A DNA stretch of 51,357 nt from DASXSB01 sp036506275. Its GTDB lineage: Bacteria > Methylomirabilota > Methylomirabilia > Rokubacteriales > CSP1-6. A program made the translations under genes and the position numbers. The first letter of the stretch is position 1. Every line of letters begins with the position of its first letter. Shown in pieces: positions 25,235-33,950 of the stretch. The notes beneath the pieces were generated by a model. It was not told the DNA's origin, made no database searches, and was given only the letters and a program-made list of their open reading frames with translations. The stretch is taken from contig DASXSB010000140.1 in assembly GCA_036506275.1 (NCBI GenBank), forward strand, positions 1 to 51,357, in the 5' to 3' direction.

Positions 25235-26092
25235 TTACGACGAGGGCGAGTCCCACCACGGATAGAAGGGCGGCATGTCCGTGCTCGGCCGTCCCGTGAA
25301 CCGGGCGGGGCGCTTTTCGAGAAACGCCGTCACGCCCTCGCGCGCGTCGGCGGAGCGGCCCGTCCAGAACATTCCCTGAGAGTCGATCCGGTGCGCGGCC
25401 CGGGGATGATCGGCGCCGAGCATGCGCCACAGCATCTGACGGGCGAGCGCCACCGACACCGCGGAGGTCGTGGAAGCGATCTCCTGCGCCAGTGACCGCG
25501 CCGCCGGCAGCAAGTCCTCCGGCGGCACCACGCGACTCACGAGCCCGCCCGCGTGCGCCTCCTCCGCGCTGAACACGCGACCGGTCAGCATCCACTCCGC
25601 GGCCTGGCTGATGCCGACGAGGCGGGGCAGGAACCACGTGCTGCAGGCCTCCGGCACCACCCCGCGCCGCGCGAACACGAAGCCGATGCGCGCGGCGGTG
25701 GAGGCGAGCCGCACGTCCATCGGCAGCGTGAATGTGATGCCGAAGCCGACGGCGGGGCCGTTGATGGCCGCGATGACGGGCTTCTTCATCTCGAAAATCC
25801 GGAGCGTGACGCGGCCGCCGCCGTCCCGATGCTCAGCGGCGGAGCGGGCGTCGCCGCGACGTTCGGCGTCGAAGGTGGCGGCGCCCGCGCCGAGGTCGGC
25901 GCCGGCGCAGAAGGCGCGTCCGGCGCCGGTCACGATCACCGCGCGCACGGCGTCGTCGGCGTCGGCCCGATCGAACGCCACCAGCAGCTCTTCGAGCATG
26001 ACGGTGGTGAGCGCGTTCAATCGCTGCGGACGCGCGAGCGTCACCGTGCACACGCCGTCGTCGAGCTCGTAGCCGATCTCCTGGAAGCTCAC
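25235..26092 (-). CDS. Enoyl-CoA hydratase/isomerase (crotonase) family protein
   Basis: A 285-residue crotonase-fold protein. Oxyanion-hole segments are visible as VIVTGAGRAFCAGADLGAG and INGPAVGFGITFTLPMDVRLAS. GRRVF-type residues (LTGRVFSAEEAHAGGLVSRVV) and C-terminal FLEKRPARFTGRPSTDMP also fit. GTG 26092 is the only suitable start and lacks a ribosome-binding site. TACAAT on this strand at 26106-26101 sits so close that transcription would begin almost at the GTG, suggesting a leaderless message. Hydratase versus isomerase activity is not determinable. Confidence 0.92.
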   Translation of the reverse strand: MSFQEIGYELDDGVCTVTLARPQRLNALTTVMLEELLVAFDRADADDAVRAVIVTGAGRAFCAGADLGAGAATFDAERRGDARSAAEHRDGGGRVTLRIFEMKKPVIAAINGPAVGFGITFTLPMDVRLASTAARIGFVFARRGVVPEACSTWFLPRLVGISQAAEWMLTGRVFSAEEAHAGGLVSRVVPPEDLLPAARSLAQEIASTTSAVSVALARQMLWRMLGADHPRAAHRIDSQGMFWTGRSADAREGVTAFLEKRPARFTGRPSTDMPPFYPWWDSPSS

Positions 26093-26200
26093 GCCGGGGG
26101 ATTGTACCCTCCTCCGTCTCTTCGGCGTGGCGTCTCCCATGGACCTGTGCCATCGTGGAGGGGAGTCGGCCCGCTGGCAGCATGTGCAAGGGAGGACGCA

Positions 26201-28057
26201 ATGAGCGTGGTTCCCGCAGAATTGATCCAATCCCTCGAGGACGTCGCCACTCGCCTGCGGATCGACTCGATCCGCGCCACCACCGCCGCCGGCAGCGGCC
26301 ATCCCACCAGCTCCGCCTCCGCCGCGGACCTCGTCGCCGCCACCTTCTTCGCCGCCATGCGATTCGATCCGGACCACCCGCGCGCGGTGACCAGCGATCG
26401 CTTCGTGCTCAGCAAGGGCCACGCGGCACCCGTCCTCTACGCGGTATGGGCGGAGGTCGGAAGCGTGAAGCGCGACGAGCTGACGACGCTTCGCCAGCTC
26501 GACAGCGACCTCGAGGGCCATCCCACACCGCGCCTGCCGTTCGTGGACGTGGCCACCGGTTCTCTCGGGCAGGGGCTTGGCGTCGGCATGGGTCTGGCGC
26601 TCGGCGCGCGCTTCGCGGGGACCGACGCGCGGACGTTCGTGCTCCTCGGCGACGGCGAGACGGCGGAGGGCTCCGTGTGGGAAGTGGCGGAGACGGCCGC
26701 CTATCATCGCGTCGACAACCTCATCGCGATCGTGGACGTGAACGCGCTCGGCCAATCGGGCCCGACCATGCTCGGCCACGACGTGCGCACCTACCAGCGG
26801 CGGTTCACCGCCTTCGGCTGGCGCGCGCAGATCATCGACGGCCACGACATGACGCAGATCGTGACCGCGCTCGCCCGTGCCCGGCGCACCCGGGGCGCGC
26901 CCTCCGCGATCATCGCGCGCACGGTCAAGGGCAAGGGAATCGAGGGCGTGGAGGGGCTCGAGGGCTGGCACGGCAAGCCGCTGCCGACCGAGGCCGCCGC
27001 GAAGGCGATCGCCGCCCTCGAGGGGCGGCTGCACAAGGTGGCGCCGCCACCGATCCAGCGTCCGCGCACGCGGGTGAAGGCGGCGCCGCCGGTGACGGCG
27101 AGCGTCCCCGACGTGCCCACCGGCGAGGTGGCGACACGCGAGGCGTACGGCACCGCACTCGTGCGGGTGGGGGCCCGCGATCCGCGGGTGGTCGTCCTCG
27201 ACGGCGACGTGAAGAACTCGACGTATGCCGAGCGCTTCCTTCACGCCTTTCCCGATCGCTACGTGGAAGCGTTCATCGCCGAGCAGAACATGGTGAGCGT
27301 GGCCGCCGGCCTCGGCGCCCAGGGCCGCGTGCCCTTCGCGTCGTCCTTTGCGTGCTTCCTCGCGCGGGCGGCCGATCAGATCCGGATGGCGGGGATCTCG
27401 CGCAGCAACCTCAAGCTGTGCGGGTCGCACGCGGGAGTGAGCATCGGCGAAGACGGGCCCTCGCAGATGGCTCTCGAAGATCTCGCGCTCTTGCGTGCGG
27501 TTCCGGAAGCGGTCGTCTTCTATCCCGGTGACGGCGTGTCGACCGACGCTTGCGTGCAGCTCGCCGCTCAGCACGCAGGGATCGTGTACATCCGCACCAC
27601 CCGGATGAAGACGCCCGCGCTCTACGGGCCCGACGAAACGTTCGCGGTGGGGGGACTGAAGACCGTGCGCGCGAGCGACGGAGACAAGCTCACGATCGTG
27701 GCCGCCGGCGTGACCCTCCACGAGGCGATCGCCGCCCACGCGGAGCTGGCGGCGGCCGGCATCCCGGTGCGCGTCATCGATCTCTACTGCGTGAAGCCGA
27801 TCGACGCGGGGGCGCTGCTGGCGGCCGCCCGCGCCACCGGCAACACGATCCTGACCGTGGAGGACCACTACCGCGAGGGCGGCCTCGGCGATGCCGTGCT
27901 GGAAGCGGTGGCCGAAGCCGGTGTCAGCACGCACTGCCTCGCCGTGAAGGAAATCCCCCGCAGCGGTCCGCCGAAGAAGCTGCTCGAGCGCTACGGCATC
28001 GGGCGCGGCGCCATCGTCGCCGAGGTGCGTCGGATCGTGGGCGCTCGGAGCGCGTGA
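26201..28057 (+). CDS. Transketolase
   Basis: Thiamine-pyrophosphate enzyme of the pentose phosphate pathway, single chain of 618 residues (the shorter animal/archaeal-like form rather than the 660-residue E. coli form). TPP motif GDGETAEGSVWEVAETAAYHRVDNLIAIVDVN is near residue 150; AAGSGHPTSSASAAD and SKGHAAPVLYAVW are N-terminal; the pyrimidine domain starts near 300 (TREAYGTALVRVG, EAFIAEQNMVSVAAGLG) and the C-terminal domain carries VEDHYREGGLGDAVLEA. GGGAGG at 26189-26194 precedes ATG 26201. A DXS assignment is unlikely given the AEQNM/transketolase-type signatures. Confidence 0.93.
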   Translation: MSVVPAELIQSLEDVATRLRIDSIRATTAAGSGHPTSSASAADLVAATFFAAMRFDPDHPRAVTSDRFVLSKGHAAPVLYAVWAEVGSVKRDELTTLRQLDSDLEGHPTPRLPFVDVATGSLGQGLGVGMGLALGARFAGTDARTFVLLGDGETAEGSVWEVAETAAYHRVDNLIAIVDVNALGQSGPTMLGHDVRTYQRRFTAFGWRAQIIDGHDMTQIVTALARARRTRGAPSAIIARTVKGKGIEGVEGLEGWHGKPLPTEAAAKAIAALEGRLHKVAPPPIQRPRTRVKAAPPVTASVPDVPTGEVATREAYGTALVRVGARDPRVVVLDGDVKNSTYAERFLHAFPDRYVEAFIAEQNMVSVAAGLGAQGRVPFASSFACFLARAADQIRMAGISRSNLKLCGSHAGVSIGEDGPSQMALEDLALLRAVPEAVVFYPGDGVSTDACVQLAAQHAGIVYIRTTRMKTPALYGPDETFAVGGLKTVRASDGDKLTIVAAGVTLHEAIAAHAELAAAGIPVRVIDLYCVKPIDAGALLAAARATGNTILTVEDHYREGGLGDAVLEAVAEAGVSTHCLAVKEIPRSGPPKKLLERYGIGRGAIVAEVRRIVGARSA

Positions 28058-28065
28058 GACCGTTC

Positions 28066-28761
28066 ATGAGAGTCGTCATCGCGGCCGTGGCCACCGGCGC
28101 CGCGCTGATGTACTTGCTCGATCCCGATCGCGGGGGGCGACGGCGCGCGCTCGTCCGGGATCAGGCCGTGCGCATGGCCCGGCGGACGGGCAACGCGTTC
28201 GACGCGACGTCGCGCGACCTCACGAACCGGGCGCGCGGCGTCGTCGCCGACCTCCAGGCCCGCTTTCGTGACACGCCTGTCGGCGACGAGACGCTGCGCG
28301 CGCGCGTGCGGGCACGCGTGGGCGCGGTGGTGGGCTACGCGAGCGCGATCGACGCCGAGGTGGTCGAAGGCCGGGTGACGCTGCGCGGTCCCGTGCTGGC
28401 CGCTGACGTCGAGCGCGTTCTGCGCCGGGTGCGCGCGGTGCGCGGGGTCCGCGACGTCCTCGACCGTCTCCATGCGTATGCGGACGCGGCCGACGTGCCC
28501 GCGCTCCAAGGAGCGCGCCGGGTGCCGCGCGGGGGCGAAGTGTTCGAGTTGATGCAGGACCGGTGGTCGCCGGCGGCGCGCGTGTTCACGGCCGCCGGAA
28601 GCGTCACCCTCGCCGTGTGGGGCCTTCGTCGCCGCGACGCCGTCGGTCTCGCCGCCGCCGCCGTCGGGGCCGCGATCGTCGCGCGGGCGGTGAGCAACGT
28701 CCCCATGATGCGGCTCGCCGAGGCCGCGGAGCGCGCGGCGCGGGAGCTCAGCGCGCCGTAA
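28066..28761 (+). CDS. BON-domain membrane-associated protein
   Basis: A 231-residue protein with an N-terminal hydrophobic segment ending in LLDPDRGGRRRALVRDQ, a motif seen at the start of small BON proteins. A BON-like domain lies at about 75-145 (RVRARVGAVVGYASAIDAEVVEGRVTLRGPVL). The C-terminal hydrophobic region at about 165-215 (WSPAARVFTAAGSVTLAVWGLRRRD) resembles DUF2892-type membrane hairpins. It starts eight bases after the transketolase stop, so is probably co-transcribed. It overlaps the convergent dehydrogenase by 14 bases. Role unknown, possibly envelope-related. Confidence 0.78.
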   Translation: MRVVIAAVATGAALMYLLDPDRGGRRRALVRDQAVRMARRTGNAFDATSRDLTNRARGVVADLQARFRDTPVGDETLRARVRARVGAVVGYASAIDAEVVEGRVTLRGPVLAADVERVLRRVRAVRGVRDVLDRLHAYADAADVPALQGARRVPRGGEVFELMQDRWSPAARVFTAAGSVTLAVWGLRRRDAVGLAAAAVGAAIVARAVSNVPMMRLAEAAERAARELSAP

Positions 28762-29764
28762 GGTCGACGAGGACCTTCATCACGGGGGCGCCGTTGAGCG
28801 TCGCCTCCATCGCCGTCCCGAGCTCGTCGAGCGGGATGCGGCGGCTGACGAGCGGCGCCAGCGTAAGGGCACCGGCGGCGGCGAGCCGGAGCGCCTCCTC
28901 CCAATCCGCGCGCGTATAGAGCCGGCTTCCGTGCATCGTGAGCTCGCGCGCGAACATCGCGTAGAGGTCGACGGGCACGGGCTCCGCGTGAATCCCGACG
29001 ATGCTCACCGTGCCCCACACGCGCACCGCGTCCGTGACCACGCGCAGGGCGCTCGCGCTCCCGGTGACCTCGAAGGCCACGTCGACACCGACGCCGTCCG
29101 TCCATTCCCGCACGAGCTTCCGCACGTCGGTCTCGGGCCCGGCCGTTTCCAGGCCCAGGCGCTTCAGGAGATCGAGCCGGTACTGGTTCAGCTCGACGGT
29201 CACCACGTGGGCGCCGCGATCGCGGCACACCATCGCCACCAGAGCGCCGATCGGTCCGCCTCCCACCACGAGCACGCGATCGCCCGCGGCAAGGCCGGCG
29301 CGACGGACGTCGTGCACGGCGACGGCGAGGGGTTCGATGAGGGCGGCGGTGTCGTCGTCGAGCCCGGCGGGCACGCGGAGGAGCCGCGCCGCCGGCACCG
29401 CCCAGTATTCCTGCATTCCACCCGGGAGCTCCACGCCGCGCACGCGCAGGTGGTAGCAGAGGTATGACGCGCCTATGCGGCAGGCGCGACACTCACCACA
29501 CACGGACAGCGGCTCCACCACCACTCGATCGTGCTCGACGAAGCCGCTCGCGGGCGGCGCCGTCACCACGTCCGCCAGCGTCTCGTGTCCGATCACGCCG
29601 CCGCGCGGGATGCGGTGATCGAGATGGCCCTGATAGATGTGGAGGTCGGTCCCGCAGATCCCGACGCGCCGGACCCGCAACAACGCCTCGTCGGGACCCG
29701 GAGAAGGGACGGGCGCGCGGACGGTCGTGAATCGCCGCGCGCCCTCGTACGCGCTCGCGCGCAT
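28748..29764 (-). CDS. Zinc-dependent medium-chain alcohol dehydrogenase
   Basis: A 338-residue MDR-family dehydrogenase. Catalytic-zinc motifs are GICGTDLHIYQGH and GVIGHET; structural-zinc cysteines are in CGECRACRIGASYLC; the Rossmann motif is VLVVGGGPIGALVAM, followed by an acidic residue (VELNQYR) that favours NAD. It resembles threonine/sorbitol dehydrogenases. ATG 29764 has GGGGA upstream. The real substrate is unknown. It follows the first peroxiredoxin gene by 29 bases on the same strand. Confidence 0.92.
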   Translation of the reverse strand: MRASAYEGARRFTTVRAPVPSPGPDEALLRVRRVGICGTDLHIYQGHLDHRIPRGGVIGHETLADVVTAPPASGFVEHDRVVVEPLSVCGECRACRIGASYLCYHLRVRGVELPGGMQEYWAVPAARLLRVPAGLDDDTAALIEPLAVAVHDVRRAGLAAGDRVLVVGGGPIGALVAMVCRDRGAHVVTVELNQYRLDLLKRLGLETAGPETDVRKLVREWTDGVGVDVAFEVTGSASALRVVTDAVRVWGTVSIVGIHAEPVPVDLYAMFARELTMHGSRLYTRADWEEALRLAAAGALTLAPLVSRRIPLDELGTAMEATLNGAPVMKVLVDLTAR

Positions 29765-29793
29765 GGTGTCCCCGCGCGCCACCGACGGTCCTT

Positions 29794-30426
<633 letters not shown>

Positions 30427-30533
30427 GACGTCCTCCTGAGTCTGAGGTGGAGTGAGAGCCGTACTTTCGTGCGCGCTCGGACCGTTGTCAACCTGAACGC
30501 GGTCACCCGAGCGTCGCCGTCACCGGGGCGCCG

Positions 30534-31472
30534 TCACGGCACGAGGGCGAGGGCGCGAAGCGGCGACCCGCTCGCGCCCTGGATCTTGAGCGGCGTGATC
30601 ACGAGCACGCCCGCGTACGCCTTCGCATCCGAGAGCGCTTCGAGATTCGCGTTCTCGACGATGTAGATGGCGTTGTCGGCGAGCAGCATCATGTGGACGC
30701 TGAAGAGCTCCTTGCCGTAGGCGGCGGGACGCTTCTCGAAGGTCGCCGTATCGTCGCCGGCGAGCCGGACTCCCTTCGCGATGATCCAGCGCGCGGCGTC
30801 CTGGCCCGGGCCCGGCGACTGGTCGCCGAGATACTTCGCGTTGTCCTTGGCGAAGTACTGACCCCAGCCGGTGCGGATCAGCAAGGAGTCCCCCCGCTGC
30901 ACGTCCACGCCGGCCGCCTTCATCGTCTGCTCGAGATGCGCGGACGTGATCTCGAAGCCCGGGGCGAGCGGGTCGGGGCGACCGCCCGCGAGGTGACGGG
31001 CGACGTCGAGGAACACCATGCGGTTGATCATGAGGTCGACGGGGAAGCTGTCGATGCCGAGGTTGTTGCCGATCCCACCGGGCGTCGACGTCGCGGCCAC
31101 GGCATCGACGCCGCCGTGGAGCTTCAGATCGCGGCCGATGTGACCGATGGCGTCGATGGTGGGTGCCCCGTGCTGGCCGCTGAAGTACATGATCTCGGAT
31201 GCCCACGACACCCGGCTGCCGGGCGCCTGCCCGAAGATCTCGTGCGTCATCTTGTGGGTGCGGTTGAGCGCGAAGGAATACGGAGGGTTCAAGCCGAGCA
31301 CGGGGGATTGCTCGCTCCACGTGAACGAGAGATCGATGACGCGCGCGCTCTTGAGCGTGCGCACGAGCTCGTCGGGGGAGCGACCCTGCGCGCTCGCCGC
31401 TCCCGGCAGTGTGGCCGTGACGCCGAGCGCGCCGGCCGCGCCCAGCCATTGCCGCCGTGACAGGTCTCTCAT
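30534..31472 (-). CDS. Tat-exported cyclase-family protein (kynurenine formamidase-like fold)
   Basis: A 312-residue protein with a twin-arginine signal (SRRQWLGAAGALGVTATLPGAASAQ, about 5-29) and a cyclase-family (PF04199) body. The metal-motif region reads YFSGQHGAPTIDAIGHIG where canonical members have HxGTHxDxPxH, so the second metal His is Thr; the later His (AIGH) and Asp are present. GDSLLIRTGWGQYF matches the family. It lies between the two peroxiredoxin copies on the same strand. An amidohydrolase-type role is inferred from the fold only. Confidence 0.85.
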   Translation of the reverse strand: MRDLSRRQWLGAAGALGVTATLPGAASAQGRSPDELVRTLKSARVIDLSFTWSEQSPVLGLNPPYSFALNRTHKMTHEIFGQAPGSRVSWASEIMYFSGQHGAPTIDAIGHIGRDLKLHGGVDAVAATSTPGGIGNNLGIDSFPVDLMINRMVFLDVARHLAGGRPDPLAPGFEITSAHLEQTMKAAGVDVQRGDSLLIRTGWGQYFAKDNAKYLGDQSPGPGQDAARWIIAKGVRLAGDDTATFEKRPAAYGKELFSVHMMLLADNAIYIVENANLEALSDAKAYAGVLVITPLKIQGASGSPLRALALVP

Positions 31473-31535
31473 GGCTCCCTCCTTCGGGTTCGGCGCGCCG
31501 ATTCTACCCGAGGGAGGGAGCGCGGGGATTTCCGC

Positions 31536-32171
31536 TTACTTGCTCGGCTGGGGCGTGAGGCGGAGGTAGGGAGTGAGCGCTTTCCAGCCCTTGGGGAAGC
31601 GGATCTTGGCGTCCTCGTCGGACACGGCGGGGACGATGATGACGTCCTCGCCCTGCTTCCAGTTGACGGGCGTGGCGACCTTGTGAGCGTCGGTGAGCTG
31701 CAGGGAATCGATCACGCGGAGGATCTCGTCGAAGTTCCGACCCGCGGTCTGAGGGTAGGTGATCGTGAGACGGATCTTCTTCTGGGGATCGATGACGAAG
31801 ACGGTGCGCACGGTGTACACCTCGTCGTGGGCGGGGTGCATCATGCCGTAGAGGTCGGCGACGGCGCGCTTGGGGTCGGCGATGATCGGGAAGTTCGGAG
31901 CGTACCCCTGCGTGCGCTCGATGTCCTTCGCCCAGCCCTCATGGGACTCGACGGGGTCGATGGAGAGGCCAATGGGCTTCACGCCGCGCTTGTCGAACTC
32001 GGGCTTGAGGCGGGCGACGTAGCCGAGCTCGGTGGTGCAGACGGGGGTGAAGTCGCGCGGGTGGGAGAAGAGGACGGCCCAGCTGTTACCGATCCACTCG
32101 TGGAAGCGGATGGGACCGGCCGTGCTGTCCGCAGTGAAGTCCGGAGCGATATCGCCAAGTCGTAGCGCCAT
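31536..32171 (-). CDS. 1-Cys peroxiredoxin (Prx6/AhpC-TSA), copy B
   Basis: A 211-residue paralogue of copy A, about 95% identical by direct comparison. It has the same single peroxidatic Cys45 in FTPVCTTELG. ATG 32171 has GGAGG seven bases upstream, and a good promoter lies at 32236-32208. The C-terminus is QPSK instead of QPK. The cyclase gene sits between the copies, so the arrangement is peroxiredoxin, cyclase, peroxiredoxin, all on the minus strand. Confidence 0.96.
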   Translation of the reverse strand: MALRLGDIAPDFTADSTAGPIRFHEWIGNSWAVLFSHPRDFTPVCTTELGYVARLKPEFDKRGVKPIGLSIDPVESHEGWAKDIERTQGYAPNFPIIADPKRAVADLYGMMHPAHDEVYTVRTVFVIDPQKKIRLTITYPQTAGRNFDEILRVIDSLQLTDAHKVATPVNWKQGEDVIIVPAVSDEDAKIRFPKGWKALTPYLRLTPQPSK

Positions 32172-32207
32172 TCTGTAACCTCCGTTCGGATTTACCGTCT
32201 CGACAAG

Positions 32208-32236
32208 ATCATACTCTTGACAATACCGATCGACAA
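32208..32236 (-). promoter_or_regulatory. Sigma-70-type promoter for peroxiredoxin copy B
   Basis: On the minus strand TTGTCG (32236-32231) and TATGAT (32213-32208) are spaced by exactly 17 bases, 37 bases before the start codon. It overlaps a plus-strand TTGACA, so it is part of a compact divergent control region. Confidence 0.55.
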
Positions 32237-32246
32237 TAGGTAGTTT
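32217..32246 (+). promoter_or_regulatory. Possible divergent promoter and direct repeat before the sirohaem gene
   Basis: A consensus TTGACA is at 32217-32222 and TAGTTT at 32241-32246 (18-base spacer), which would put transcription start next to ATG 32253. The heptamer GACAATA occurs at 32219-32225 and 32232-32238, a 13-base direct repeat that could be an operator. The -10 match is poor. Confidence 0.35.
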
Positions 32247-32252
32247 GCCGCC

Positions 32253-32882
32253 ATGGGCCTGCTTCCGGTCTTCCTCGAGCTGGCGGGACGGCGCTGCCTC
32301 GTCGTGGGGGGTGGGGCGGTGGCAGCGAGGAAGGTCCACGGCCTCCTCGCCGCCGAGGCCAGGGTCACGGTGATCAGCCCCACTCTCTCCAGCGACATCG
32401 CGGGCTTGGTAGCGGCGGAGACGGTCGAGCACCACGCCCGCGAGTACCGGGATGGGGACCTCGCCGGCTTCACTCTCGCCTTTGTGGCTACCGATGACGG
32501 CGCCGTGAACGCCGCCGTCGCCGAGGAGGGCCGTCGCACCGGGGTCTGGGTCAACGCCGCGGACGACCCCTCTCACTGTGACTTCGTGCTCCCGTCCCTG
32601 CTGCGGCGGGGTCGCCTCACGGTGGCCGTCGGGACCGGCGGCGCCAGCCCCGCCCTCGCGCGCGCGGTGCGCGAAGCCCTGGAAGCTCACGTCCCCGCCG
32701 AGTACGCCACCCTCGCCGAGGTGGCGGCGGAAGTCCGTCACGAGCTTCGCGGGCGTGGCGTTGGCATCGACGCGGAGCGCTGGCGCCGCGCCTTCGGCGC
32801 GGATCCGGCCGGACTCGTGAAGCACGGGGCGCGTGCCGACATCAAGCGCCGCCTGCTCCGTCGCCTGCGCGAGCCGTCGTGA
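32253..32882 (+). CDS. Precorrin-2 dehydrogenase / sirohydrochlorin ferrochelatase (CysG N-terminal type)
   Basis: A 209-residue Met8p/CysG-B-like enzyme for the last steps of sirohaem synthesis. The N-terminus MGLLPVFLELAGRRCLVVGGG carries the NAD-binding GGGAVAARK motif at about 20-28. ADDPSHCDFVLPSLLRRGRLTVAVGTGGASPALARAVRE is the family core. No ribosome-binding site precedes ATG 32253; a leaderless transcript is possible. The C-terminal methyltransferase half of CysG is a separate gene that starts within this stop codon. Confidence 0.93.
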   Translation: MGLLPVFLELAGRRCLVVGGGAVAARKVHGLLAAEARVTVISPTLSSDIAGLVAAETVEHHAREYRDGDLAGFTLAFVATDDGAVNAAVAEEGRRTGVWVNAADDPSHCDFVLPSLLRRGRLTVAVGTGGASPALARAVREALEAHVPAEYATLAEVAAEVRHELRGRGVGIDAERWRRAFGADPAGLVKHGARADIKRRLLRRLREPS

Positions 32883-33655
32883 TCACTGGATCGGTGGCTC
32901 TCGTCGGCGCCGGCCCCGGCGATCCCGGGCTCATGACGGTGCGCGGGCTCGAGCTGCTACGCCGCGCCGAAGTCATCGTCTACGATCGTCTGGTCGATCC
33001 CCGGCTTCTCGACGAGGCTCCCTTCGCCCGCCGTGTCTTCGCGGGCAAGGCCACCGGTCATCACTCGCTGCCTCAGGACGAGATCAACGCCCTGCTCATC
33101 CTCCATGCCCGGCGTGGCCGCCGCGTGGTGCGGCTCAAGGGGGGCGATCCCTTCGTGTTCGGCCGCGGCGGAGAGGAGGCGGAGGCCCTGGCGCGCGCCG
33201 GCATTCCCTTCGAGGTCGTTCCGGGTGTCAGCGCGGCGGTGGCCGTTCCGGCCTACGCGGGCATCCCAGTCACGCACAGGGGGGTGGCTTCGTCGTTCGC
33301 GGTCGTCACCGGGCACGAGGACGGCTGCAAACGGGAGTCCGCGGTCGACTGGGAGCGCCTCGCCACCGCCGTCGACACGATCGTGATCCTCATGGGTCTG
33401 CGAAGTCTCGCCGGCATTGCCGAGACGCTGATCGCGCATGGCCGGGCCCCCGGCACGCCGGTGGCCCTCGTGCGCTGGGGAACCACCGATCTTCAGACCA
33501 CGCTGACCGGACGTCTCGACGAGATCGCCGACAAGGCTCGCTCGGCCTCGCTGGAGCCGCCGGTGGTGGCGGTCATCGGTGAGGTGGTCCGGTTGGGCGA
33601 GCGCCTGGCCTGGTTCGTGCCCGAGCACCTCCGCACCGCCGGCGCGCGGGCCTGA
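32879..33655 (+). CDS. cobA: Uroporphyrinogen-III C-methyltransferase
   Basis: SAM-dependent methyltransferase (SUMT, 258 residues) making precorrin-2 from uroporphyrinogen III, for sirohaem or cobalamin. Motifs are VALVGAGPGDPGLMTVRGLELL, the VVRLKGGDPFVFGRGGEEAE loop, VVPGVSAAVAVPAYAGIPVTHRG and VALVRWGTTDLQ. GTG 32879 overlaps the preceding TGA (GTGA), so the two halves of a CysG-like pathway are translationally coupled but unfused. The symbol is used in the SUMT sense. Confidence 0.95.
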   Translation: MITGSVALVGAGPGDPGLMTVRGLELLRRAEVIVYDRLVDPRLLDEAPFARRVFAGKATGHHSLPQDEINALLILHARRGRRVVRLKGGDPFVFGRGGEEAEALARAGIPFEVVPGVSAAVAVPAYAGIPVTHRGVASSFAVVTGHEDGCKRESAVDWERLATAVDTIVILMGLRSLAGIAETLIAHGRAPGTPVALVRWGTTDLQTTLTGRLDEIADKARSASLEPPVVAVIGEVVRLGERLAWFVPEHLRTAGARA

Positions 33656-33950
33656 TCCCGATGGCAGCGTCCCTGCATGTATCCGTGATCATCCGACGCC
33701 ACGGGGGAGGGGCACCGGGCGGGGACCGCCAGCGCCCCGCGTCTCAGCGCGCCCGCTGCCGCCCCGCTGCTGTCCTCTCTCGTCGCGACGTCCGACATTA
33801 TGACGCCGTCCATAGGTGCTTCTGCGCCGCCGGCCAGGCGTAGCGATACGTCCGATGGCAAGGCGGCGGATGGAACCATGGGTGGCCGCGTGCTACTGTT
33901 TGCCCGCCCCGGCGTTTCGCCGTCGAGCCGGGCCAGGAGAGGAAGCTCTT
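33656..33950. other. Intergenic region before pal-like gene
   Basis: About 295 bases with no convincing gene; short open frames here have shadow-like Arg/Pro/Ala composition and no ribosome-binding sites. AGGAGAGGAAG near its 3' end is the ribosome-binding site of the next gene. No promoter could be assigned with confidence. Confidence 0.5.

Noticed and set aside
33661..33843. 60-codon plus-strand ORF in the gap before the Pal-like gene
   Set aside because: No ribosome-binding site, shadow-like composition, no recognisable family.
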